A DNA stretch of 64,000 bases, taken from contig NZ_KB849239.1 in assembly GCF_000368085.1 (NCBI RefSeq), positions 3,691,467-3,755,466 on the forward strand, given 5' to 3'. The notes under the pieces are model-generated. The model saw nothing but the letters and a program-made list of their open reading frames with translations. It did not search any database and was not told the origin of the DNA. Below, one piece after another: positions 36,625 through 44,181 of the stretch. Origin of the DNA: Acinetobacter nosocomialis NIPH 2119 (GTDB lineage: Bacteria; Pseudomonadota; Gammaproteobacteria; Pseudomonadales; Moraxellaceae). The number at the start of each line of letters is the position of its first letter. Position 1 is the stretch's first letter. Position numbers and translations under genes: made by a program.

Positions 36625-37800
36625 TTAAAGAATTTCGATGGCAACAGCTGTTGCTTCACCACCACCAATACAAAGTGCGGCAATACCTTTTTTACCGCCA
36701 GTGCGTTTAAGCGCATGAATAAGTGTAAGAATAATGCGAGAACCTGTAGAACCTACCGGATGACCTAGGGCACAAGCCCCCCCATTGATATTTACTTTCT
36801 CTGCATCAAGTTTGAAATCATCAATTGGACACATGGTAACCATAGCAAATGCTTCATTAATTTCCCAAAGGTCAACGTCCTGAGCATTCCATCCAGCTTT
36901 TTTAAGAACTTTCTCGATAGCACCCACAGGAGCGATGGTAAATTCTGAAGGATGCTGAGAATTTGAAGCTGTCGCAATAATTTTAGCAAGCGGTTGTAAG
37001 CCACGTTGTGCTGCAACTTCACTTGATGTTAACACCAATGCAGAAGCACCATCAGAAATAGAACTCGCATTTGCTGCGGTAATTGTACCGTCTTTTGCAA
37101 AAGCTGGTTTAAGTGAAGGAATTTTATCAATCTTCGCATTTAAAGGTTGTTCATCTTGGTCAACAATCACATCGCCTTTACGTGTAGAGACAGTAACAGG
37201 GACGATTTCATCTTTGAAATAGCCTTCAGTAATTGCAGTTTGAGCACGTTTTAAAGAACGAATGGCAAAGTCATCCATTTGCTCACGTGTATAGCCACGT
37301 GTATTTGCCATATCTTGAGCAAATGAACCCATTAAACGACCCGTTTCAGCATCTTCTAAACCGTCGAAGAACATATGGTCTTTAATTTCGCCATGACCCA
37401 TACGGTAACCAGCACGTGCTTTGGGCAATACATAAGGAGCATTAGTCATTGACTCCATGCCACCTGCAACCACAATTTCAGCACTGCCTGCTTTGATCAT
37501 GTCTGCTGCTTGCATCACGGCTTTCATGCCTGACCCACAAAGCTTATTAATCGTCACTGCACCTGTAGAGTCAGGTAAACCAGCTTTACGCATCGCTTGA
37601 CGAGCAGGGCCTTGTTTTAAACCCGCAGGTAGTACACAACCCATAATGACTTCTTCGACATCAGTAGGTTGCAAGCCTGCTCGTGCGATTGCTTCTTTAA
37701 TTGTTACTGCACCTAGTTCAGGAGCAGTTAGACCAGATAGTGATCCTTGAAAACCACCCATAGCAGTACGAGCACCATTAACAATTACGATGTCAGTCAT
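36625..37800 (-). CDS. Acetyl-CoA C-acetyltransferase (AtoB/PhaA-type thiolase)
   Basis: A 391-residue biosynthetic-type thiolase joining or splitting acetyl-CoA and acetoacetyl-CoA. Nucleophile in INKLCGSGMKAV (about Cys88), histidine in GGACALGHPVGSTGS, second cysteine in AALCIGGGEA. The pattern is that of short-chain thiolases, unlike the longer-chain-type thiolase at 25603. It is monocistronic with its own terminator, so its role could be ketone-body, butyrate or polyhydroxybutyrate related. Confidence 0.92.
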   Translation of the reverse strand: MTDIVIVNGARTAMGGFQGSLSGLTAPELGAVTIKEAIARAGLQPTDVEEVIMGCVLPAGLKQGPARQAMRKAGLPDSTGAVTINKLCGSGMKAVMQAADMIKAGSAEIVVAGGMESMTNAPYVLPKARAGYRMGHGEIKDHMFFDGLEDAETGRLMGSFAQDMANTRGYTREQMDDFAIRSLKRAQTAITEGYFKDEIVPVTVSTRKGDVIVDQDEQPLNAKIDKIPSLKPAFAKDGTITAANASSISDGASALVLTSSEVAAQRGLQPLAKIIATASNSQHPSEFTIAPVGAIEKVLKKAGWNAQDVDLWEINEAFAMVTMCPIDDFKLDAEKVNINGGACALGHPVGSTGSRIILTLIHALKRTGGKKGIAALCIGGGEATAVAIEIL

Positions 37801-37908
37801 TGTTGTAATCTCCGATTGTTCTTTATCTCAAATTAAGAAAACATTAAAACTTAAGCAGTATATTGCAAAATGAGGGATGTATTGGTCTCGGCATTAGACT
37901 GTAGAGTT

Positions 37909-38424
37909 CTAACAATTTTTTAATTCTTCGACACGCACATGCCCCATTTTGCTAAGAACTAATTTAAAATTTTTAAGCTGATCATAAGAACAGTAAATAA
38001 AACTACCATTAGACTCGATTGGAAGTCCCGAGCTTCCTTGAAAAACAATACTATTTTGTTTTTTACCAAAACGTTGTAATTTCATAGAACCATAAGTATG
38101 GTTAAGATCTATAGAGGTTAATAATTCTTCATTTAAATCATGCTGTAGATTACGGTTACTATCTATGAAGCTGATTAAGTGTTTATTCCAATCTGTATTA
38201 CAGATTACCTGATCTGAACTTGGACACAGAACAATGTTCTTATGCTTAATAATTGCGTCCGATTTGGCTTTTTGTATATGAATTGTGAGTACACGCGAAG
38301 TATTTTTTAATTCTACAGATGCCATAAATTGATGGTATAAAGGAATGGCTATAACTGACATAATCACAAGAATTACGAGGGTTATAGAGAGCTCAACTAT
38401 AGTAAAACCAGGAGATCTAAACAT
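37909..38424 (-). CDS. GspH/FimT family pseudopilin
   Basis: A 171-residue minor prepilin. The class III leader MFRSPG is cut before FTIVELSITLVILVIMSVIAIPLY, the usual hydrophobic N-terminal helix with Glu5. The C-terminal globular domain has three or four cysteines (VLCPSSDQVICNTDW, YCSYDQ, ELKNC) that could form disulfides. No other pilus genes are nearby. In Acinetobacter, FimT-like pilins are linked with type IV pili and DNA uptake. Which pilus it joins cannot be seen here. Confidence 0.85.
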   Translation of the reverse strand: MFRSPGFTIVELSITLVILVIMSVIAIPLYHQFMASVELKNTSRVLTIHIQKAKSDAIIKHKNIVLCPSSDQVICNTDWNKHLISFIDSNRNLQHDLNEELLTSIDLNHTYGSMKLQRFGKKQNSIVFQGSSGLPIESNGSFIYCSYDQLKNFKLVLSKMGHVRVEELKNC

Positions 38425-38803
38425 TAAGAAACCTTAATATATGTATAAATAGAGCAATTTTATGTTTTCTGACAATGATTTATATTATTTTTTATAATAA
38501 GGAAACACAAAATTAAATAAGGGTTATCAGTTGGCTAGAATACTGGTAAAATCACCGTAAGCGAAACAAAGAAGTTATTCATTTTTGCTAGTTGAGTAAA
38601 AAATTACCGAATTACAACGGAAATTGTAAGTAATTTTGTCAATAATTTACTTGATTAAAATTATCAAGCACTTGGAAAGTTTATCAAGTGTTTGTATGAT
38701 TCAAATGTGAATAGCTTAAAAATAATACTGGGGTAAAAATATCTCAGGGGCCAATAAATTTAGGCTGAGCTTGAACAACAATTGTTATCTCTGGAGGATA
38801 TCC
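38425..38803. other. Intergenic region upstream of ompA
   Basis: 379 nt between the divergent pseudopilin and ompA genes. It contains CTTGAT/ATCAAG half-sites at about 38650-38690, a promoter candidate at 38700-38728 and a 75-nt untranslated leader. No small gene can be supported. Confidence 0.6.
38700..38728 (+). promoter_or_regulatory. Candidate ompA promoter
   Basis: TTCAAA (38700-38705), a 17-nt spacer and TAATAC (38723-38728). The -35 is weak, but the spacing and -10 are good. Confidence 0.45.
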
Positions 38804-39847
38804 ATGAAATTGAGTCGTATTGCACTTGCTACTATGCTTGTTGCTGCTCCATTAGCTGCTGCTAATGCTGGCGTAACAGTTACTCCATTATTGCTTGGTT
38901 ACACTTGGCAAGACAGCCAACACAACAATGGTGGTGACAAAGGTAGTTTAACAAACAGCCCTGAACTTCAAAATGATTTATTCGTTGGTGCAGCTTTAGG
39001 TATTGAGTTAACACCATGGTTAGGTTTTGAAGCTGAATATAACCAAGTTAAAGGTGATGTAGATCCGAGCTACGGTGAATACAAACAAAAACAAATCAAT
39101 GGTAACTTCTATGTTACTTCTGATTTAATCACTAAAAACTATGACAGTAAATTTAAGCCTTACGTATTGTTAGGTGCTGGTCATTATAAATATGACTTTG
39201 ATGATGCTCGTTTAGCTTATCATAATGGTGAAGAAGGTACTTTAGGTAACGCTGGTATCGGTGCTTTCTATCGCTTAAACGATGCTTTATCTCTTCGTAC
39301 AGAAGCTCGTGGTACTTATAACTTTGATGAACAATTCTGGAACTATACAGCTCTTGCTGGTTTAAACGTAGTTCTTGGTGGTCACTTGAAGCCTGCTGCT
39401 CCTGTAGTAGAAGTTGCTCCAGTTGAACCAACTCCAGTTGCTCCACAACCACAAGAGTTAACTGAAGACCTTAACATGGAACTTCGTGTGTTCTTTGATA
39501 CTAACAAATCAAACATCAAAGACCAATACAAGCCAGAAATCGCTAAAGTTGCTGAGAAGTTAACTGAATACCCTAACGCTACTGCACGTATCGAAGGTCA
39601 CACAGATAACACTGGTCCACGTAAGTTGAACGAACGTTTATCTTTAGCTCGTGCTAACTCTGTTAAATCAGCTCTTGTAAACGAATACAATGTTGACGCT
39701 TCTCGTTTGTCTACTCAAGGTTTCGCTTGGGATCAACCGATTGCTGACAACAAAACTAAAGAAGGTCGTGCTATGAACCGTCGTGTATTCGCGACAATTA
39801 CTGGTAGCCGTACTGTAGTAGTTCAACCTGGTCAACAAGCTCAATAA
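38804..39847 (+). CDS. ompA: OmpA-family outer-membrane porin (Omp38)
   Basis: 347 residues from the ATG at 38804, preceded by CTGGAGGATATCC. Signal peptide ends AAANA before [11 protein letters not shown]. Residues about 25-195 form the 8-strand barrel. A Pro/Val hinge ([16 protein letters not shown]) leads to the peptidoglycan-binding domain with the diaminopimelate-contacting Asp (EGHTDNTGP) and Arg ([11 protein letters not shown]). The periplasmic domain is essentially that of A. baumannii OmpA, but the barrel loops differ, and the tail ends VVQPGQQAQ without the Ala-Pro-Ala repeat I remember from A. baumannii. Confidence 0.97.
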   Translation: MKLSRIALATMLVAAPLAAANAGVTVTPLLLGYTWQDSQHNNGGDKGSLTNSPELQNDLFVGAALGIELTPWLGFEAEYNQVKGDVDPSYGEYKQKQINGNFYVTSDLITKNYDSKFKPYVLLGAGHYKYDFDDARLAYHNGEEGTLGNAGIGAFYRLNDALSLRTEARGTYNFDEQFWNYTALAGLNVVLGGHLKPAAPVVEVAPVEPTPVAPQPQELTEDLNMELRVFFDTNKSNIKDQYKPEIAKVAEKLTEYPNATARIEGHTDNTGPRKLNERLSLARANSVKSALVNEYNVDASRLSTQGFAWDQPIADNKTKEGRAMNRRVFATITGSRTVVVQPGQQAQ

Positions 39848-39863
39848 TTTGAGTTTCTGAACA

Positions 39864-39897
39864 GTAAAAAAGCGACTCGTTAGAGTCGCTTTTTTTA
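39864..39897 (+). terminator. ompA terminator
   Basis: AGCGACTC (39871-39878), loop GTTA, GAGTCGCT (39883-39890), then T-run. Confidence 0.93.
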
Positions 39898-39974
39898 TTG
39901 CGATTTTTAAAATATTTTTTCATTTCTCTATCTCCTTGATAATATGTACTCAGTTGTTCATGGTTAGATCAGTT

Positions 39975-40133
39975 TTACCAAACACCTTTTTTTAATTGCT
40001 GTTTAGTATCTTGTCTATCTCGACGATGCTGTGCACGAGGTTTTTCTGTCTCATGCATGCCACCTTTTTGAAGTAAAGGTGAAAGGGCTACGTGGTTGCG
40101 AGCCTTAATTTTTGGCATTTCTTTAATTTTCAT
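39975..40133 (-). CDS. 52-residue basic protein coupled to rtcB
   Basis: Minus-strand ORF with ATG at 40133, beginning 3 nt after the rtcB stop, so almost certainly translated with rtcB. The sequence opens MKIKEMPKIKARNHVALSP, then LLQKGGMHETEKPRAQHRR and ends QQLKKGVW. It is rich in Lys, Arg, His and Gln and lacks a signal or membrane segment, which would suit RNA or ribosome binding. The core NHVALSPLLQKGG recalls short basic proteins I have seen in other proteobacteria, but I cannot name a family. No sequence match to ArfA is evident. Confidence 0.7.
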   Translation of the reverse strand: MKIKEMPKIKARNHVALSPLLQKGGMHETEKPRAQHRRDRQDTKQQLKKGVW

Positions 40134-40136
40134 GTT

Positions 40137-41342
40137 TTAACCTTTAATACATAAAACTTGTTTCAGTGTATGGACCACTTCAATAAGATCTGACTGGTTC
40201 GCTATAACTTCATCAATGTCCTTATAAGCGCTTGGAATCTCATCGACAACACCACTGTCTTTACGACATTCAATTCCTTGCGTTTGTTCAATTAAGTCTT
40301 GTTGATTAAAAAGTATTTTTGCCTTGCTTCGGCTCATTTTGCGGCCAGCTCCGTGAGAGCAAGAACAAAAAGACTCAGGATTAGCTTTTCCTCTAACAAT
40401 ATAAGAGCGTGCTCCCATAGAACCTGGAATAATTCCTAACTCATCTAAACCCGCTCTAATCGCTCCTTTTCTGGTAACTAAAAGATTTTCACCAAAATGG
40501 GTTTCTCGACTTACATAATTATGATGGCAATTAATTGCTTCTTTTGTCATTTGAAAAGAGGGTAGAAGAGGTCGAATTGCTTCTAAGATTAATCGCATCA
40601 TTTCTTTGCGATTTTCGAAAGCATATTCTTGTGCCCATTCCACAGCTTCTACATAATCATTGAAACTGTTTGAACCTCCAGCAAAATAACTTAGGTCTTT
40701 ATCAGGTACATGCCCGAAGCGATGTTGTGCTTCTTTCTTGGCGAGTTCAATAAAATAAGTACCAATGACATTACCAAGACCGCGACTACCTGAATGGAGC
40801 ATGACCCATACATCTTGATTTTCATCAATACATAACTCTATAAAATGATTACCACCTCCTAATGTCCCTAATTGTTTTTGCCAAGTTGCATCAAACTGCC
40901 GAAGCATACGAACTAGACCTGGATGTTTCTTTATAATCGGTTGTAAACGCTTTTCGAGTGGAATAATACTCGACGCTTTCGCTTTGACCTGTTTATGTAA
41001 AGCAAAACCGACGGGTACTTTACGTTCGATTGCATCACGTAAACGGCTTAAGTTATCTGGAAGTTGTGACGCTTTTAGACTCAAACGAATTGCATTCATT
41101 CCACAACCAATATCTAAACCAACTGCAGCTGGAATAATTGCATGTTTAGTCGGAATAACACTACCTACAGTCGCGCCTTTTCCTACGTGAACATCTGGCA
41201 TAACAGCAATATGTGAGTATATGAATTGCAGCTGTGCCATTTTCTTTAGTTGTTCGATACTTTCACTATCTATATCTTGAGTGAAAATTTTAACCGGCAC
41301 ACCATAGAGCGCCTCTTCGTTTAATATTTTTTGTATGCCCAT
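40137..41342 (-). CDS. rtcB: RNA-splicing ligase RtcB
   Basis: A 401-residue, GTP- and Mn-dependent ligase that joins 2',3'-cyclic phosphate (or 3'-phosphate) and 5'-hydroxyl RNA ends. Metal ligands are visible: Asp77 and Cys80 (GLDIGCGM), His166 (LGGGNHFIEL), His183 (MLHSGSRG); His330 in CSCSHGAGRKMS takes GMP. NCHHNYVSRE is also present. It resembles E. coli RtcB rather than the PrfH-linked type. No rtcA or rtcR is adjacent. A structured leader precedes it and a small basic gene follows. Confidence 0.96.
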   Translation of the reverse strand: MGIQKILNEEALYGVPVKIFTQDIDSESIEQLKKMAQLQFIYSHIAVMPDVHVGKGATVGSVIPTKHAIIPAAVGLDIGCGMNAIRLSLKASQLPDNLSRLRDAIERKVPVGFALHKQVKAKASSIIPLEKRLQPIIKKHPGLVRMLRQFDATWQKQLGTLGGGNHFIELCIDENQDVWVMLHSGSRGLGNVIGTYFIELAKKEAQHRFGHVPDKDLSYFAGGSNSFNDYVEAVEWAQEYAFENRKEMMRLILEAIRPLLPSFQMTKEAINCHHNYVSRETHFGENLLVTRKGAIRAGLDELGIIPGSMGARSYIVRGKANPESFCSCSHGAGRKMSRSKAKILFNQQDLIEQTQGIECRKDSGVVDEIPSAYKDIDEVIANQSDLIEVVHTLKQVLCIKG

Positions 41343-41460
41343 AATTTTTCTCTTATTTTTCTGTCCGAATAGGCATAAAAAAACCTAGCGAATGCTAGGT
41401 CTTAAATTCGAGCATTCGGACAAGTGAATTAAATTTGTACACTTGTCCGTGAGCTGACAT
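41343..41460 (-). promoter_or_regulatory. Structured rtcB leader: hairpin, attenuator-like terminator and competing pairings
   Basis: On the minus strand, 5' to 3': GGACAAGTG (41448-41440) pairs with CACTTGTCC (41426-41418). A terminator ACCTAGC-ATTC-GCTAGGT (41400-41383) with T6 precedes rtcB. CGAATGCT (41418-41411) can pair instead with AGCATTCG (41396-41389), breaking the terminator. TGTCCGAAT (41422-41414) can pair with ATTCGGACA (41370-41362) beyond the terminator. These alternatives are mutually exclusive. Confidence 0.75.
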
Positions 41461-41468
41461 CGTGCCAA
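41453..41468 (-). promoter_or_regulatory. Possible sigma54 promoter of rtcB
   Basis: Minus strand TTGGCACG (41468-41461) is a perfect -24 element, and the invariant GC of the -12 element is at 41454-41453 with correct spacing of 10 nt, but the TT before it is CA. E. coli rtcBA uses sigma54 with RtcR. The start would be near 41441. Confidence 0.4.
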
Positions 41469-41472
41469 ATCG

Positions 41473-41502
41473 TTACTGTGTTTTACCTTGTAGTGTTGGC
41501 AT
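41473..41502 (-). CDS. Putative 9-residue leader peptide upstream of rtcB
   Basis: ATG at 41502 with AAGGAGG ending about 5 nt upstream encodes MPTLQGKTQ then TAA. The ribosome site is one of the strongest in the window, yet serves only nine codons. It lies 25 nt before the first leader hairpin. It is real only if transcription starts upstream of 41510. Confidence 0.4.
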   Translation of the reverse strand: MPTLQGKTQ

Positions 41503-41519
41503 GATGTCCTCCTTTTTTA

Positions 41520-41547
41520 AAAAGTGCCGTTGAAAATCTGAACGGCA
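41520..41547 (-). terminator. Terminator after lysP
   Basis: TGCCGTT and AACGGCA (41541-41547 and 41525-41531 in plus coordinates) pair around a 9-nt loop; on the minus strand CACTTTTTAAAA follows. It separates lysP from the rtcB leader. Confidence 0.6.
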
Positions 41548-41574
41548 TTTTACCTGTTTTTAACTAAAGATCAA
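41547..41574 (-). promoter_or_regulatory. Possible sigma70 promoter for the rtcB leader
   Basis: Minus strand TTGATC (41574-41569), 16-nt spacer, TAAAAT (41552-41547). A start near 41540 would include the 9-codon ORF. Confidence 0.4.
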
Positions 41575-41619
41575 GTTTTTGACATTTAGATATTTTTGAT
41601 TAGCTCTTTAAGCTTACTA

Positions 41620-43080
41620 TTAATCTTGCTCTGGTTTTACATCCATTTGATCGTAAGGTATTAATTTAGTCTTATTTTTCCATTTATATCCGAGCCAAAT
41701 TACTAAGAATAAAGGCAAGCTAATATAGGTAGAAAGTAAGCCCATCCAGTCAATTTTTCCACCTAAAACAGCTTGATAGTTCTGGCCAAGGATAATGACA
41801 GAACAAAGAATAAAGGCAAACCATGGAGCAAATGGGAAAAACTTAGCACGGTAGGCAAGATCTTCAAGCTTATAACCTTGAGCAATATAACCTTTACGGA
41901 AACGATAATGTGAAATTGCAATACCTAGCCAAACAATGAAACCACACATCCCAGACATATTGAGAAGCCAGTTAAAGACTTGTTTTTCCCCAATAAAAGT
42001 CGTTAAGAAGCAGAATGCAGCAATAAATGTAGTCGCATATAAGGCATTCATTGGAACACCACGATTGTCGAGTTTTGCAAACCATTTTGGTGCGCGGCCT
42101 TGTTGAGCCATATCAAATAACATACGGGTAGAAGAATACATACCTGAGTTACCTGCCGACAAAATAGCTGTCAAAATAACCGCATTCATTAAGCTCGCAG
42201 CGAAAGCAAAGCCTACTTTTTCATAAAGCAAGGTAAAAGGAGAAAGTGCAACATTTTCTGTTGTCGCAGCTTGTAATAGGTTTGGATCATCATAGGCAAT
42301 GAGTGTACCGATAATGAAAATACACAATACATAGAATAATAAAATTCGCCAGAAAATCTGTTTAATCGCAAGTGGTATCGTTTTCTTTGGATCTTTCGAT
42401 TCACCCGCAGCCACCCCCACCATTTCGGTTCCCTGAAATGAGAACCCTGCAATCATGGCAACACCAATCATGGCTTGTAAACCACCTACAAAAGGCGCAT
42501 CTTTGTAAGTCCAATTACCAAAAGTGGCCACACCTGGTGTCAACATCACCTTAATAATCATGGCAATACCAATGATAATGAAGGCAACAATAGCGATAAC
42601 TTTAACCATTGAAAACCAGAATTCGCTTTCGCCAAATCCTTTTACACTCATCGCATTAATCATAAAAATAATGACGAGGAAGAGCGCACTCCAATAGAAC
42701 CCAGGAATATCTGGAAACCAGAACTTCATAATAAACTGTACTGCAACGAGTTCAAACGCAACCGTGATTGCCCAGTTATACCAGTAGTTCCAACCTAGTG
42801 CGAAACCAAAGCCTTCTTCCACATAGCGACTGCCATAGGTGAAGAATGCGCCAGATGTCGGTGTATGAGTTGCAAGTTCGCCCAAGCTGGTCATTAAGAA
42901 ATAAATCATAATACCAATGAGGGAATAGGCGAGTAACGCCCCACCTGGACCTGCATTTGCAATGGTTGACCCAGAAGCAAGGAAGAGACCTGTACCAATG
43001 GAACCACCAATGGCGATCATATTCAGATGACGAGCCCCAAGCTTTCGCTGGAGTTTTTCAGGAGCATGTGTTTCGCTCAT
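41620..43080 (-). CDS. lysP: Lysine-specific permease LysP (APC superfamily)
   Basis: A 486-residue inner-membrane amino-acid permease with about 12 membrane segments. It is closely similar to E. coli LysP throughout: RHLNMIAIGGSIGTGLFLASG at the start, LGWNYWYNWAI, MIGVAMIAGFSFQGTEMVGVAAGES, SAGNSGMYSSTRML and IAISHYRFRKGYIAQG. The GSIGTGLF loop contacts the substrate amine and carboxylate in this family. Lysine as substrate is inferred from that likeness. It follows rsmC by 21 nt and may share its transcript. Confidence 0.9.
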   Translation of the reverse strand: MSETHAPEKLQRKLGARHLNMIAIGGSIGTGLFLASGSTIANAGPGGALLAYSLIGIMIYFLMTSLGELATHTPTSGAFFTYGSRYVEEGFGFALGWNYWYNWAITVAFELVAVQFIMKFWFPDIPGFYWSALFLVIIFMINAMSVKGFGESEFWFSMVKVIAIVAFIIIGIAMIIKVMLTPGVATFGNWTYKDAPFVGGLQAMIGVAMIAGFSFQGTEMVGVAAGESKDPKKTIPLAIKQIFWRILLFYVLCIFIIGTLIAYDDPNLLQAATTENVALSPFTLLYEKVGFAFAASLMNAVILTAILSAGNSGMYSSTRMLFDMAQQGRAPKWFAKLDNRGVPMNALYATTFIAAFCFLTTFIGEKQVFNWLLNMSGMCGFIVWLGIAISHYRFRKGYIAQGYKLEDLAYRAKFFPFAPWFAFILCSVIILGQNYQAVLGGKIDWMGLLSTYISLPLFLVIWLGYKWKNKTKLIPYDQMDVKPEQD

Positions 43081-43101
43081 GGAGATTCCTTACATAGTTT
43101 G

Positions 43102-44115
43102 TTATGCACAGGCATATAACACCTTAAAGCCTTGTAGATCAGTTTTAATCTCACACTGACCAAAGTGCTTCTCGATTAAGATCGGATAGTTTAAAAAACG
43201 GTTTGCTACAATCCATAGCTCACCTGATGCCTTTAAATGTTTTTTAGCGTTCTGGCAGAGTCCTTCACTTGCATCGTAGTTGGTATGAATACCTTGATGA
43301 AAGGGGGGATTACTGACAATGGCATCAAGTTCTGTTGGGGCGTCTGCAATTCCTGTAACGGGCTGCAATCTCAACTGGTCTGAACCTATTCCATTTCGAC
43401 TAAAAGTCATTTCCGTTGACCGTAAAGCGAAGGCATCAATATCTAGGGCATGAATAATATTACTTGAATTTACTTTTGCCAAATAGCAACTGATAATTCC
43501 CGCACCACACCCGAAGTCGGCAATTCTACCTGATTTCACCTGATTTAGATAAGGGAGTAAAACAGCAGTTCCGACATCTAGATGATTTTGACTAAAAACG
43601 CCAGGTAGCGCGCAAATGGTAAGTTCTTGTTCATTTGCTTGAACAGTATAGGTTTTTAACCAGCTTTCAAGAGGCTTGATTTTTTCAGTTTTTTCAATTT
43701 TTAAATGCCATAATTGACAATGGCGTGCACTATCGAGTTTAAGTATCTGGCCAAAACTTTGTAATTGTTTAGCTGCTCTTTCAACACCGCCTTTTTTCTC
43801 GCCTACTAGAAAAACTGATTGATCAGCCTTTAAATGGCTCATCACTACATGCAATATATAGTTTAAAAGCTCTTTTGATTTAGGCACAAAAATTAAAGCC
43901 TGATCAAATTCTTGTGATGGAAACTCAACTGAGAAATGTGCTGGGGTACCTGTATTAATGAAACCTTGGTAGTCAGCATAATTCCATGTCCAGACTGAGG
44001 CATCAACCGCAGTAGGTAATTGACTGACTAAGGCATCATTGGGTGCATTAATCAACAAGAGTCTACCTTTTAAATAGTCTTGCTGTCTTAAAACCACTTC
44101 ACTTCTAGGATCCAT
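43102..44115 (-). CDS. rsmC: 16S rRNA m2G1207 methyltransferase RsmC
   Basis: 337 residues from the ATG at 44115 ([15 protein letters not shown]). The N-terminal half is a degenerate methyltransferase domain used for substrate binding. The C-terminal active domain carries the SAM-binding [15 protein letters not shown] and the catalytic NPPF in [15 protein letters not shown]. It methylates G1207 of 16S rRNA in the small subunit. Length and N-terminus agree with Acinetobacter RsmC as I know it. Confidence 0.93.
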   Translation of the reverse strand: MDPRSEVVLRQQDYLKGRLLLINAPNDALVSQLPTAVDASVWTWNYADYQGFINTGTPAHFSVEFPSQEFDQALIFVPKSKELLNYILHVVMSHLKADQSVFLVGEKKGGVERAAKQLQSFGQILKLDSARHCQLWHLKIEKTEKIKPLESWLKTYTVQANEQELTICALPGVFSQNHLDVGTAVLLPYLNQVKSGRIADFGCGAGIISCYLAKVNSSNIIHALDIDAFALRSTEMTFSRNGIGSDQLRLQPVTGIADAPTELDAIVSNPPFHQGIHTNYDASEGLCQNAKKHLKASGELWIVANRFLNYPILIEKHFGQCEIKTDLQGFKVLYACA

Positions 44116-44127
44116 GTACATCTCTCA

Positions 44128-44158
44128 TGAAGAAGAATGCCCAGTGGAAACTGGGCAG
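44128..44158 (-). terminator. Terminator after xanP
   Basis: TGCCCAGT (44139-44146), loop GGAA, ACTGGGCA (44151-44158); on the minus strand TTCTTCTT follows. It lies 13 nt upstream of the rsmC start. Confidence 0.65.
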
Positions 44159-44181
44159 TAATCAAAAAATTAAAAAATAGG

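Noticed and set aside
39153..39452. 99-codon minus-strand frame inside ompA
   Set aside because: Gln/Leu/His-rich antisense product of biased ompA codons; no ribosome site.
41383..41502. A tRNA or tRNA-like structure upstream of rtcB
   Set aside because: No T-loop, anticodon arm or CCA end could be fitted; the stems are explained better as terminator and antiterminator.
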